A DNA stretch of 64,000 nucleotides from Claveliimonas bilis (GTDB lineage: Bacteria; Bacillota; Clostridia; Lachnospirales; Lachnospiraceae): positions 2,480,001 to 2,544,000 of the forward strand of contig NZ_AP027742.1 in assembly GCF_030296775.1 (NCBI RefSeq), read 5' to 3'. The position numbers and the translations under genes are program-made. Every line of letters starts with the position of its first letter. Position 1 is the stretch's first letter. The notes below the pieces were generated by a model. The model made no database searches, was not told where the DNA came from, and saw only the letters and a list, made by a program, of their open reading frames with translations. Below are positions 1 to 8,617 of this stretch, in pieces.

Positions 1-1301
1 ACGATCGGAATCAGGATACCGAATGTTCCCCAGGATGTACCTGTGGCAAAAGCAAGTCCGCACCCTACCAGGAAGATGATAGCCGGAAGGAAATTCATAA
101 ATCCGGAAGCGCTGGATTTCACAAGCTCAGATACGAACACATCCGCTCCCAGACTGTCTGTCATTGCCTTCAGAGTCCATGCAAAAGTTAAGATCAGAAT
201 AGCCGGCACCATTGCTTTGAATCCTTCCGGAATACACGCCATACACTCATTAAATTTGATGAGCCTTCTCGCTACATAAAAGATAATTGTAATAACAAAG
301 GCAAAAAAGCTTCCAAGTACCAGTCCGACAGAAGCGTCACTCTGTGAGAAAGACGTAACAAAATCTGTTCCGGAAAAGAATCCGCCTGTGTATATCATAC
401 CGATAATACAGAATACGATCAGCAAAATGATAGGAAGTACCAGATCAATAACCTTCCCTTTTCCCTCCACGATCTCTTTCTCTGCATCTGCATAAGGCCT
501 GTCAGGCGTTGTATAAATATCTCCTCTGATAGCATTATCCTCATGCAAACGCATTGGGCCGTAATCCAGCTTCAGAAGAACAAGGCTAAACATCATAACA
601 ATGGTAAGCAGAGCATAAAAGTTATAGGGAATCGCACGAATAAAAATAGAAAATCCGTCTTCCCCCTCTACAAATCCTGTTACCGCTGCCGCCCAGGAAG
701 AAATCGGCGCGATAATACACACCGGAGCTGCAGTAGCATCAATCAGATAAGACAGTTTTGCTCTTGATATTTTATGCTTATCTGTCACGGGACGCATCAC
801 ACTTCCCACTGTCAGACAATTAAAATAGTCATCAATAAAAATCAAAATTCCCAGAAGAATTGTTGCACACTGTGCTCCCGCTCTGGATTTAATGTGCTTT
901 TGAGCCCACTGTCCAAAGGCTGCCGAACCGCCAACTTTATTCATCATACATACCATAATTCCCAGGATAACCAGGAACACAATAATTCCCACATTATAAC
1001 TGTCTGACAGAACAGATATAATGCCTCCCTGGAATACATGAGTTACAGTTCCTTCAAACGCAAACCCGGAGTAAAATACTCCTCCGATCAAAATACCAAT
1101 AAACAGGGAACTGTAAACCTCCTTTGTGATCAACGCCAGTACAATTGCCACAAGGGGCGGGATCAGCGACCAGAAAGTCGCGTACATAGCCGGCACATAT
1201 TCCTCTGCTTCCTCCGCTGCAAATGCCAGCATAGGGCAACATGCCACAAGCAGCATTACTGTGGAGATCAGCCACAGGATTTTTCTCTTTGTCTCTCTCA
1301 T
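1..1301 (-). CDS. NhaC-superfamily transporter, probable lysine transporter (partial, 3' end outside window)
   Basis: An integral membrane transporter, of which about 433 residues are in the window; the C-terminus lies beyond base 1. It starts with a positively charged end and a hydrophobic segment ending in an AFA/EE boundary like a signal peptide, followed by many membrane segments. The motifs FIDDYFN and PVTDKHKISRAKLSYLIDATAAP are typical of NhaC-like Na+/H+ antiporter family proteins. ATG at 1299-1301 is preceded by GAGAGGAAA at proper spacing. The gene has its own promoter, a lysine riboswitch and an attenuator upstream. NhaC-superfamily proteins under L-box control have been predicted to move lysine (LysW in the comparative-genomics literature), so lysine transport is more likely than plain sodium/proton exchange. 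The family is clear from sequence; the substrate is inferred from the riboswitch. Confidence 0.88.
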   Translation of the reverse strand, partial: MRETKRKILWLISTVMLLVACCPMLAFAAEEAEEYVPAMYATFWSLIPPLVAIVLALITKEVYSSLFIGILIGGVFYSGFAFEGTVTHVFQGGIISVLSDSYNVGIIVFLVILGIMVCMMNKVGGSAAFGQWAQKHIKSRAGAQCATILLGILIFIDDYFNCLTVGSVMRPVTDKHKISRAKLSYLIDATAAPVCIIAPISSWAAAVTGFVEGEDGFSIFIRAIPYNFYALLTIVMMFSLVLLKLDYGPMRLHEDNAIRGDIYTTPDRPYADAEKEIVEGKGKVIDLVLPIILLIVFCIIGMIYTGGFFSGTDFVTSFSQSDASVGLVLGSFFAFVITIIFYVARRLIKFNECMACIPEGFKAMVPAILILTFAWTLKAMTDSLGADVFVSELVKSSASGFMNFLPAIIFLVGCGLAFATGTSWGTFGILIPI

Positions 1302-1404
1302 AAAAATTTCCTCTCTCTCTTTTTGTAAAACAGATTTCCACTTCACGTGTATGCCTATTCCGCGAAGCGTTTTATCTAACAGGGAACAAAGTTTCCTATT
1401 AAAT

Positions 1405-1446
1405 GAAAAAGCTATGAATAACGCTGTCTTGAGCGCATCCATAGCA
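1405..1446 (-). terminator. Attenuator hairpin of the lysine riboswitch
   Basis: Read on the minus strand, a GCTATG...CATAGC stem with an internal GCGCT/AGCG pairing is followed by a U run. It lies 50 bases downstream of the lysine aptamer and about 100 bases before the transporter start, the usual place for a premature terminator formed when lysine is bound. Confidence 0.8.
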
Positions 1447-1495
1447 TAAACTGCCCTTCTTCGGACTTCTTATGTATATCAATTTCATTCAATAA

Positions 1496-1657
1496 TGATA
1501 GCGCTCCACAGGTTGTGACAGTCCGCAGCATATTCTGCATACGGCCCAGGAAATCTGTCCGGGAAAACAAGATCTCCTTCGGCAATGTTCCCTTTCCACA
1601 CAGTATGCATACCCGTGCTTCTATTCTGTGGTACTATTGAACACTGCACCTCTATCA
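1496..1657 (-). ncRNA. Lysine riboswitch (L-box)
   Basis: On the minus strand the leader carries the conserved L-box blocks in order: GATAGAGGTGC near the 5' side, an AGTA element, GGGAAC..GCCGAAG, CTGGGCCGTATGCAG, GGACTGTCACAA, and TGGAGCGCTATC at the 3' side. TGATAG and CTATCA close the P1 stem. This matches the lysine aptamer well known from the Bacillus lysC leader. An intrinsic terminator follows, so control is probably transcriptional: lysine bound, terminator on. The regulated gene is the NhaC-like transporter. Confidence 0.9.
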
Positions 1658-1680
1658 GGTCTGATTATTCATACAATAAA

Positions 1681-1709
1681 GTTGTATCACCTTTGCCGGA
1701 TAAAGTCAA
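1681..1709 (-). promoter_or_regulatory. Sigma-A-type promoter of the lysine riboswitch transcript
   Basis: TTGACT and TACAAC are separated by 17 bases on the minus strand, and transcription would start some 20 bases before the aptamer P1 stem. The placement fits a riboswitch leader. Confidence 0.6.
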
Positions 1710-1711
1710 TA

Positions 1712-1750
1712 GAAAAAAGCGAACGCCGCATAAAATGCAGCGTCCGCTTT
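1712..1750 (-). terminator. Intrinsic terminator of the PFOR gene
   Basis: Just after the PFOR stop codon, the minus strand forms GCGGACGCTGCAT / ATGCGGCGTTCGC with a tight loop followed by a U-rich run. The promoter of the downstream transporter lies immediately beyond. Confidence 0.8.
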
Positions 1751-1761
1751 GCGTTTTTCTT

Positions 1762-4700
1762 TTATTCTTCTGTTCCGTACAGAGTAACAAGCTTTTTCAG
1801 ATATGCATATCTTTCTTTTGCTTCTTCCTCGTTCTTTGCAAACATTACTTTTGCCTTCTCCGGATTGGATCTTACAAGTGAATTGTAACGAACTTCTCCG
1901 TTCAGGAAGTCCTGATATCCTTCCAGTTTTGGCTCTTTGCTGTCCAGAGTGAATTTCGCTCCCTCTGCAGCCGGGTTGAAGCGGAAGTTGTTCCAGTATC
2001 CGCATTCTACAGCCAGCTGTTCCTCTGTCTGAGCCTTGCTCATACCTTTCTTGATACCATGGTTGATACATGGAGCATAAGCAATGATCAGTGACGGTCC
2101 CGGATATGCCTCTGCCTCTGCGATTGCTTTTACAGTCTGGTTGTAATCAGCACCCATAGCAATCTGTGCAACGTATACGTATCCGTAGCTCATTGCGATA
2201 CCTGCAAGGTCTTTCTTCTTAGTATCTTTTCCGCCTGCTGCAAACTGTGCAACTGCACCTGTCTTTGTAGCCTTGGAGGACTGTCCGCCTGTGTTGGAGT
2301 AAACTTCTGTATCGAATACCATGATGTTGATATCCTTGCCGCTTGCAAGAACATGGTCAACACCACCGAATCCGATATCATAAGCCCATCCGTCTCCACC
2401 GAAGATCCACTGTGATTTCTTAGCAAGGAAGTCTTTGTTGTTTACGATATCTTTGCATACTTCACAGTCGCATCCTTCCAGCGCTTTTACAAGGTTGTCT
2501 GTTGCTGTTCCGTTTGTAGCGCCGCAGGAGAATGTATCAAGCCATTCTTTACATGCAGCTTTCACTTCATCAGAAGCTTTATCAGATTCCATTACAGACT
2601 CTACTTTAGTCTTAAGACCTGCTCTGATCGTGTTCTGTGCCAGCAGCATACCATAACCGAACTCTGCATTGTCTTCGAACAGGGAGTTGTCCCAAGCCGG
2701 TCCTTTTCCTTCCGGTGTTACGGTGTAAGGTGTGGACGGTGAGGAGTTACCCCAGATAGAAGAACATCCTGTTGCGTTTGCAATGTACATTCTGTCACCG
2801 AACAGCTGTGTGATCAGTTTTGCATATGGTGTCTCACCACATCCTGCACAAGCTCCGGAGAACTCAAGCAGAGGCTGTTTGAACTGAGAACCTTTTACTG
2901 TATTTTCTTTGAATTTTGCTACTACTTCCGGTTTTACAGGAATTTCTCTTCCGAAATCGAATCCTTCCTGACATCCTGCATTTTCTTCCATGTTGCCCAT
3001 AACAAGAGCTTTCTCGCCCTTCTTGCCCGGGCAGACATTTGCACAGGAACCACATCCTGTACAGTCATAAGCTGATACAGTGATAGCGAACTTCATTCCA
3101 GGCATACCGATCATATCAATTGTCTGGAATCCTTCCGGTGCATTTGCGGCTTCTTCCTCTGTCAGAGCTACCGGACGGATAACTGCATGAGGACAAACAT
3201 ATGCACAGCGGTTACACTGGATACAGTTCTCTGACTGCCAAACCGGGATATCTACTGCGATACCACGTTTCTCGTAAGCAGATGTACCGGACGGTGTAGA
3301 TCCGTCTACATAATCTTTAAATGCAGATACAGGCAGTGTATTTCCTTCCTGTGCATTTACTTTTGCCTGAATATTTTTAACAAAATCTACAACTTCTGTT
3401 CTTCCGCCCTTTACTTCCGGTGTAAACAGACCTTCATCAGCACAGTCTTTCCAGCTTTCCGGAACAGTTACTTCATGAACCTGTTTTGCACCTGCATCGA
3501 TGGCATCATAGTTCATCTGTACGATCTTGTCACCTTTTCTTCCGTAAGTAGCTTTTGCAGCAGCCTTCATCAGGTCAATTGCTTCCTCTTCCGGAATGAT
3601 AGCCGCCAGTTTGAAGAATGCTGACTGAAGGACTGTATTGATACGTCCGCCAAGTCCGATCTCCTTACCGATCTTGATACCGTCGATTGTGTAGAATTTA
3701 ATGTTGTGGTTTGCGATAAATGCCTTTACCTGTCCCGGAAGGTGTTTCTCCAGTCCTTCCATATCCCATGGACAGTTCAGAAGGAATGTTCCTCCGTCAA
3801 CCAGTTCCTGTACCATATTATATTTATTGATATAGGATGGGTTGTGGCATGCAACAAAGTTTGCTTTCTTGATCAGATATGTGGATTTGATCGGCTTTTT
3901 ACCGAAACGAAGGTGAGACATTGTCACACCACCGGACTTCTTGGAGTCATAATCGAAGTAAGCCTGTGCATACATATCTGTGTTGTCACCGATGATCTTG
4001 ATGGAGTTCTTGTTTGCTCCTACTGTACCGTCAGCTCCAAGTCCCCAGAATTTACAGTTGATCGTTCCTTCCGGAGTTGTAACAAGCTGCTCGCCCTCTT
4101 CCAGGGAAAGTCCTGTCACATCATCCACGATACCGATAGTGAATTTCTCTTTTTCTGTGTTGCCAAATACAGCAACGATCTGTGCAGGTGTTGTATCTTT
4201 GGAACCTAATCCGTAGCGTCCGGAAAGAACCGGAACAGCGTCAAATTTTGTTCCCTTCAGAGCTGCTACAACGTCCAGCCACAGTGGCTCTCCAAGAGCA
4301 CCCGGCTCTTTTGTTCTGTCTAATACAGAAATTGTCTTAACTGTGTCAGGAATTGCATCGATCAGTGCCTGTGCGCTGAATGGTCTGTACAGACGTACTT
4401 TTACAAGACCAACCTTCTGTCCTGCTGCCAGCAGATAGTCAACTGTCTCCTCGATGGTATCACATACAGATCCCATAGCGATGATAACCTTCTCTGCATC
4501 TGCTGCTCCATAGTAGTTGAACAGTTTGTAATCTGTGCCGATCTTAGCATTTACCTTGTCCATGTATTCCTGAACGATAGCCGGCATAGCTGCATAGTAC
4601 GGGTTGCTTGCTTCTCTTGCCTGGAAGAAGATATCCGGGTTCTGTGCGGAACCTCTCTGGCATGGATGATTCGGATTCAGAGCATGTTTTCTGAATGCGT

Positions 4701-5301
4701 CAATTGCGTCCATATCTACCAGATCTTTCAGATCTTCATAATCCCATGTCTCAATCTTCTGAATTTCGTGAGATGTACGGAAACCGTCAAAGAAATTGAT
4801 GAACGGAATACGTCCCTTGATTGCAGAGCAGTGTGCGACCGGTGTCAGGTCCATAACTTCCTGTACACTTGATTCACACAGCATTGCACATCCGGTCTGA
4901 CGACAGGCATATACGTCTGAGTGATCTCCGAAAATAGAAAGTGCATGGCTTGCAAGAGCACGTGCAGATACGTTGAACACACCTGGAAGCTGCTCACCTG
5001 CAATTTTGTAAAGGTTCGGGATCATAAGGAGCAGACCCTGGGAAGCTGTGTATGTTGTAGTCAGGGCACCTGCTGCCAGTGATCCGTGAACAGCACCTGC
5101 TGCACCAGCCTCTGACTGCATTTCAGTCACCTGTACTTCCTGTCCAAAGATGTTCTTTCTTCCCTGTGTTGCCCATTCATCTGTAGCTTCTGCCATGACA
5201 GATGACGGGGTAATCGGGTAAATTGCGGCAACATCTGTATATGCGTATGACGCATGAGCTGCTGCATGATTACCATCCATGGTCTTCATTTTTCTTGCCA
5301 T
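1762..5301 (-). CDS. nifJ: Pyruvate:ferredoxin (flavodoxin) oxidoreductase
   Basis: A homodimer-type PFOR of 1179 residues, the usual length for the single-chain form. It converts pyruvate and CoA to acetyl-CoA, CO2 and reduced ferredoxin in the cytoplasm and is central to anaerobic fermentation. The N-terminal region has YPITPSSVMAE. Two ferredoxin-type 4Fe-4S motifs, CIQCNRCAYVCP and CTGCGSCANVCP, lie near residues 690 and 748. A further conserved CAGCGETPY is present, and the thiamine-diphosphate site GDGWAYDIGFGG lies near residue 970 with NTGGQSSKAT after it. An AAGGAGG ribosome site precedes the ATG. The gene is monocistronic: a promoter lies 58 bases upstream and a terminator directly follows. 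Its codon use is more uniform than that of its neighbours, as expected for a highly expressed gene. Confidence 0.97.
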   Translation of the reverse strand: MARKMKTMDGNHAAAHASYAYTDVAAIYPITPSSVMAEATDEWATQGRKNIFGQEVQVTEMQSEAGAAGAVHGSLAAGALTTTYTASQGLLLMIPNLYKIAGEQLPGVFNVSARALASHALSIFGDHSDVYACRQTGCAMLCESSVQEVMDLTPVAHCSAIKGRIPFINFFDGFRTSHEIQKIETWDYEDLKDLVDMDAIDAFRKHALNPNHPCQRGSAQNPDIFFQAREASNPYYAAMPAIVQEYMDKVNAKIGTDYKLFNYYGAADAEKVIIAMGSVCDTIEETVDYLLAAGQKVGLVKVRLYRPFSAQALIDAIPDTVKTISVLDRTKEPGALGEPLWLDVVAALKGTKFDAVPVLSGRYGLGSKDTTPAQIVAVFGNTEKEKFTIGIVDDVTGLSLEEGEQLVTTPEGTINCKFWGLGADGTVGANKNSIKIIGDNTDMYAQAYFDYDSKKSGGVTMSHLRFGKKPIKSTYLIKKANFVACHNPSYINKYNMVQELVDGGTFLLNCPWDMEGLEKHLPGQVKAFIANHNIKFYTIDGIKIGKEIGLGGRINTVLQSAFFKLAAIIPEEEAIDLMKAAAKATYGRKGDKIVQMNYDAIDAGAKQVHEVTVPESWKDCADEGLFTPEVKGGRTEVVDFVKNIQAKVNAQEGNTLPVSAFKDYVDGSTPSGTSAYEKRGIAVDIPVWQSENCIQCNRCAYVCPHAVIRPVALTEEEAANAPEGFQTIDMIGMPGMKFAITVSAYDCTGCGSCANVCPGKKGEKALVMGNMEENAGCQEGFDFGREIPVKPEVVAKFKENTVKGSQFKQPLLEFSGACAGCGETPYAKLITQLFGDRMYIANATGCSSIWGNSSPSTPYTVTPEGKGPAWDNSLFEDNAEFGYGMLLAQNTIRAGLKTKVESVMESDKASDEVKAACKEWLDTFSCGATNGTATDNLVKALEGCDCEVCKDIVNNKDFLAKKSQWIFGGDGWAYDIGFGGVDHVLASGKDINIMVFDTEVYSNTGGQSSKATKTGAVAQFAAGGKDTKKKDLAGIAMSYGYVYVAQIAMGADYNQTVKAIAEAEAYPGPSLIIAYAPCINHGIKKGMSKAQTEEQLAVECGYWNNFRFNPAAEGAKFTLDSKEPKLEGYQDFLNGEVRYNSLVRSNPEKAKVMFAKNEEEAKERYAYLKKLVTLYGTEE

Positions 5302-5358
5302 TTTTTGTTCCTCCTTAGATTTTGAAAAATAATAATTTATTTTTTCACATATATTTAT

Positions 5359-5387
5359 ATTATAGCCTGTGCAATTTTAAAAGTCCA
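5359..5387 (-). promoter_or_regulatory. Promoter of PFOR
   Basis: A perfect TATAAT lies 17 bases from TGGACT on the minus strand, about 58 bases before the PFOR start codon. Confidence 0.7.
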
Positions 5388-5430
5388 GATTTTACTCTGT
5401 TTTCTTTTGTTTCTTTTTCGGTACAAAAAG

Positions 5431-5467
5431 GAAAAACGGAATCCTTCCGCATTTATAAGGATTCCGT
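5431..5467 (-). terminator. Intrinsic terminator overlapping the lgt stop codon
   Basis: ACGGAATCCTT and AAGGATTCCGT pair around a short loop, followed by a U run on the minus strand. The ascending arm includes the last codons of lgt. Confidence 0.85.
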
Positions 5468-6319
5468 TTCTTTCTTTTTTCTTCTTCCGCATATGATCCA
5501 GATTACTGACACGATCACCAGCGTTCCCGCCAACACCTGTGACACCGGAATTTCCGTTCCCGGAATCCAGAGCTGATCTGTCCGAAGCCCTTCGATCCAG
5601 AACCGCCCCAGGCCGTATCCTCCCAGATACAACAGGAAAATTTCTCCGTTAAATTTCTTATGTGTCCGGTACAAAAGCAAAAGCACAAGAACTCCCAGAC
5701 ACCACAAAGACTCATAGAGGAAAGTGGGATGTACCTGGATATAGGATACGCCGTCTATGACTTCTATGTGATCCCGGATCTTCTCTGTCAGATCTGAAGT
5801 GCGCACTGCATCCAAAGGAAGCCTCATCGCCAACACGCTGTCTGTATATTCCCCAAAAGCTTCTCTGTTAAAAAAGTTCCCCCATCTTCCAATCATCTGC
5901 CCGGTCACAAGACCAAAGACTGCCGTATCAAGAAGCAGGGCAACCGGCTGTTTTTTCACCCTGGCCACCACAAACACAGTAATGACTGCCGCAATGACTC
6001 CGCCGTAAATCGCAAGACCTCCATGGCGGGTATTAAAAATCTCCAACAGATTATCTTTGTACATATCCCAGGCGAACACAACATAATAAATGCGGGCGCC
6101 GATGATCCCGAATATAATTCCGAACATAGCCAGATCCAGATAATCCTCCTGCTTCTGGCCGGTCCTTTTTGCTTCCATCAACGCCATGGCGATACCGGCC
6201 AGCATTCCGATCCCGATCGTGATTCCGTAATAAGCAATATCAAAGCCGAAAACTGTCACTGTCTTTCCTACATTTTCCAGGTGGATGCCCAGATTAGGAA
6301 AGTCAATTGATGTATGCAT
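5453..6319 (-). CDS. lgt: Prolipoprotein diacylglyceryl transferase
   Basis: This membrane enzyme moves diacylglycerol from phosphatidylglycerol to the lipobox cysteine of prolipoproteins, the first step of lipoprotein maturation. The signature RWGNFFNREAFGEYT lies near residue 145, and RHGGLAIYGG near 98 is the loop with the catalytic histidine region. Seven hydrophobic segments are visible and the basic tail ends in GRRKKKE. I chose the ATG at 6317-6319 because GGATGAGG lies six bases before it. An in-frame ATG at 6331 (292 rather than 288 residues) abuts an AAAGG with no spacing and is unlikely. The gene lies 17 bases after ychF and probably shares its transcript, which ends at the overlapping terminator. 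Confidence 0.96.
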   Translation of the reverse strand: MHTSIDFPNLGIHLENVGKTVTVFGFDIAYYGITIGIGMLAGIAMALMEAKRTGQKQEDYLDLAMFGIIFGIIGARIYYVVFAWDMYKDNLLEIFNTRHGGLAIYGGVIAAVITVFVVARVKKQPVALLLDTAVFGLVTGQMIGRWGNFFNREAFGEYTDSVLAMRLPLDAVRTSDLTEKIRDHIEVIDGVSYIQVHPTFLYESLWCLGVLVLLLLYRTHKKFNGEIFLLYLGGYGLGRFWIEGLRTDQLWIPGTEIPVSQVLAGTLVIVSVIWIICGRRKKKETESL

Positions 6320-6336
6320 AAGCTGCCTCATCCTTT

Positions 6337-7437
6337 CTATACGTTAAACCTAAACAGCATGATATCGCCATCCTGTACCACGTAATCTTTTCCTTCCAGC
6401 CGTACAAGTCCCTTTTCCTTTGCAGCATTATGGGATCCGCATGCAATAAGATCGTCATAAGCGACCACCTCTGCCCGGATAAAGCCCCTCTCAAAATCCG
6501 TGTGGATCTTGCCGGCAGCCTGCGGTGCCTTTGTTCCTCTCTTGATGGTCCATGCTCTTACCTCTGGCTCTCCTGCTGTCAGGTAACTGATCAGTCCAAG
6601 CAGATGATAACTTGCCTTGATCAATTTCTCAAGTCCGGACTCGGATAGTCCCAGATCTTCCAGGAACATTTTCTTTTCTTCCTCTTCCAGTTCCGCAATC
6701 TCCTGTTCAATCTGAGCGCATACAACAAATACTTCAAAACCTTCTTCCGCCGCATACTCCCTTACTGCCTGTACGCCTGCATTGGAAGCGCCGTCATCCG
6801 CCAGATCATCCTCAGTTACATTGGCAGCAAAGATAACCGGCTTATAAGTGAGAAGATTATAGCTCTCCAGCCATTCCTGCTCTTCTTCATCTTCTGCTCC
6901 GTCAAAACTCTTTGCCAGTTTTCCATCTTCCAGATGAGCCTTGATCTCCTCCAGCAGTTTCAGCTCTTTGGCCGCTGTCTTATCATTTCTTGCAACCTTG
7001 GTTGTCTTCGCGATCCTCCGCTCCAGAATTTCCAGATCAGAGAAGATCAGTTCCAGATTGATCGTCTCAATATCTCTCATGGGATCAATGCTTCCGTCCA
7101 CATGGACAATATTGCTGTCTTCAAAACAGCGCACTACATGGACAATCGCATCCACTTCCCGGATATTTGCCAGGAACTGATTGCCAAGCCCTTCTCCCTT
7201 GGAAGCTCCTTTTACCAGCCCTGCAATATCCACAAATTCGATTGCAGCCGGTATGATCTTTTTCGTATGATACATTTCTCCAAGGACATTTAATCTTTCA
7301 TCCGGAACTGTTACCACGCCCACATTGGGGTCAATGGTACAGAAGGGATAGTTTGCAGATTCCGCACCCGCCTTTGTCAGCGAATTAAAAAGTGTACTCT
7401 TACCTACGTTGGGCAGTCCTACAATACCTAATTTCAT
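6337..7437 (-). CDS. ychF: Ribosome-associated ATPase YchF/OLA1
   Basis: An Obg-family P-loop protein of 366 residues, the standard length, which binds the 70S ribosome and prefers ATP to GTP. The P-loop GLPNVGKST is at residues 7-15 and the switch region DIAGLVKGASKGEGLG is near 70-85. Family members have a coiled-coil insert in the middle, here the charged residues around 130-180. The C-terminal TGS domain holds RAWTIKRGTKAPQAAG and DFERGFIRAEV near 295-330. The ATG has only a weak AGG upstream. The promoter at 7573-7601 probably drives ychF and lgt together. Confidence 0.96.
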   Translation of the reverse strand: MKLGIVGLPNVGKSTLFNSLTKAGAESANYPFCTIDPNVGVVTVPDERLNVLGEMYHTKKIIPAAIEFVDIAGLVKGASKGEGLGNQFLANIREVDAIVHVVRCFEDSNIVHVDGSIDPMRDIETINLELIFSDLEILERRIAKTTKVARNDKTAAKELKLLEEIKAHLEDGKLAKSFDGAEDEEEQEWLESYNLLTYKPVIFAANVTEDDLADDGASNAGVQAVREYAAEEGFEVFVVCAQIEQEIAELEEEEKKMFLEDLGLSESGLEKLIKASYHLLGLISYLTAGEPEVRAWTIKRGTKAPQAAGKIHTDFERGFIRAEVVAYDDLIACGSHNAAKEKGLVRLEGKDYVVQDGDIMLFRFNV

Positions 7438-7572
7438 TTTATCTTTTACCTATCCGAAAGCCCCTGCTTTCTAAGGCTTTCTGCCTTTCGTTAAATTTAT
7501 TCTGCGCTACCTTTACGCCGTTTCTCTAAACTCCACCGCGCAGTTCATAAAAGGAGTCCAGCGTGACTATAG

Positions 7573-7601
7573 AGTATAGCACAAAATCGGGCTTTTTTCA
7601 A
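7573..7601 (-). promoter_or_regulatory. Promoter of ychF-lgt
   Basis: TTGAAA and TATACT with a 17-base spacer lie on the minus strand about 135 bases before ychF. The leader between them shows no clear regulatory RNA to me. Confidence 0.65.
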
Positions 7602-7656
7602 TCACCGGTCCGGGCGAATCACCAATTAGGACAAATAGCCACAAAAAATATTCCCA

Positions 7657-7971
7657 TCAGCATAAAACTTTTTCATAATCCTGAAGCTCATGAAAGATAT
7701 TATCAACAATTGCCCTGTTGCCCCCTATATGATACAGCATAAAATACTTGTGAGACATGAAACTAATCCTTTTATACCCTGCTTTCTTTAGTCTTGGATT
7801 CTCGCAATATTTCAAGCTTCCAGCCACCTGTTCTAACGTGCGGATTGTACGCTCAAAGTCATCAAGCACGTTCTTTGCCGCCTGTTCATTTCCTTTTTCA
7901 AAAAGCAAGTATTGGATAAACCTATCCAAATCTTCTTCTGCACTTTTTGTAACAACAACGTTATAATCCAT
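7657..7971 (-). CDS. ParE/RelE-type toxin of a toxin-antitoxin pair
   Basis: A 104-residue protein of the ParE/RelE fold, N-terminus MDYNVVVTKSAEEDLDRFIQYL and C-terminal half with GYKRISFMSHKYFMLYHI followed by IVDNIFHELQDYEKVL. This is the usual order of the family: a helical hairpin, then a beta sheet. Such toxins act on gyrase (ParE) or on mRNA at the ribosome (RelE); sequence alone does not decide between them. The start overlaps the antitoxin gene by 11 bases, giving the standard antitoxin-first, translationally coupled layout. Toxin and antitoxin sit alone between ychF and thiN. Confidence 0.85.
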   Translation of the reverse strand: MDYNVVVTKSAEEDLDRFIQYLLFEKGNEQAAKNVLDDFERTIRTLEQVAGSLKYCENPRLKKAGYKRISFMSHKYFMLYHIGGNRAIVDNIFHELQDYEKVLC

Positions 7972-8260
7972 ATTTCCCTTTCATTTCCGCGATCAAAGAA
8001 TCTGCACTTCTATATTCACCCCGATTTGCCTGTCTCATGGAATATTCCAGCTTTTGCATTAACTCATTTTCACTTAACGGAGCATATAGGTTCACAGAAG
8101 ACTGGTTCAATTTGATCTCAAATGGAAAGCCATTGTTCATCACAGACTGTGTTAAAAACATTCTGATTGCAGAAGTTGTATCCGTTCCCAATTTTTTAAA
8201 CAATTCATCAGCTTTATTTTTCAACTCGTCATCTACCCTGACTTGTATTGTACTTGACAT
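7961..8260 (-). CDS. RelB/DinJ-family antitoxin
   Basis: A 99-residue protein starting STIQVRVDDELKNKADELFKKLGTDTTSAIRMF, the ribbon-helix-helix segment of RelB/DinJ antitoxins, which binds its own promoter. The C-terminal part (from about residue 50) would wrap the toxin. I chose the ATG at 8258-8260 because GGAGG stands at the right distance. An upstream in-frame ATG at 8317 would add 19 residues with no ribosome site. It probably represses the promoter at 8351-8379 together with the toxin. Confidence 0.87.
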   Translation of the reverse strand: MSSTIQVRVDDELKNKADELFKKLGTDTTSAIRMFLTQSVMNNGFPFEIKLNQSSVNLYAPLSENELMQKLEYSMRQANRGEYRSADSLIAEMKGKYGL

Positions 8261-8350
8261 CTCTTTGCCTCCTCCCATTTTCGCAATTGATACCCTCTCT
8301 TTGCAAGACATATACAATTGATAAAGAAAGAGTAAGTATTTTGTTATATA

Positions 8351-8379
8351 ATTATAGTATTAACTCAATGTCAATACAA
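8351..8379 (-). promoter_or_regulatory. Promoter of the toxin-antitoxin operon
   Basis: TATAAT lies 17 bases from TTGTAT on the minus strand. An overlapping TTGACA is another possible -35 with a different -10. The region is AT-rich and has the short alternating repeats expected of an autoregulated operator. Confidence 0.5.
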
Positions 8380-8566
8380 TACTTTTGCATTGATTTGACA
8401 TGGTTTTTATATAGTTTTAGGCAATACACAAGCTAGAAAGACAACACGCCGTTTATAATACCATCTTTTCAATGGCTGCCCGGTAAATTTGGGCGCATTT
8501 CATACATGCTGCCTCTGTGCAGGCATTTTCCCATTCAAGAGAACGCGGCAGACACTCTTTCCCACG

Positions 8567-8602
8567 AAAAAAGACAGTACAGTTCTCAAAACTGCACTGT
8601 CT
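8567..8602 (-). terminator. Terminator ending the priA-thiN gene block
   Basis: GACAGTGCAGTT and AACTGTACTGTC form a 12-bp stem (one mismatch) followed by six U residues on the minus strand, 16 bases after the thiN stop. Confidence 0.88.
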
Positions 8603-8617
8603 GCATCACAATTCTTT

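Noticed and set aside
7657-8260. Toxin-antitoxin pair as the mark of a second integrated element
   Set aside because: No integrase, repeats or composition change were seen around it; it looks like a stand-alone pair.
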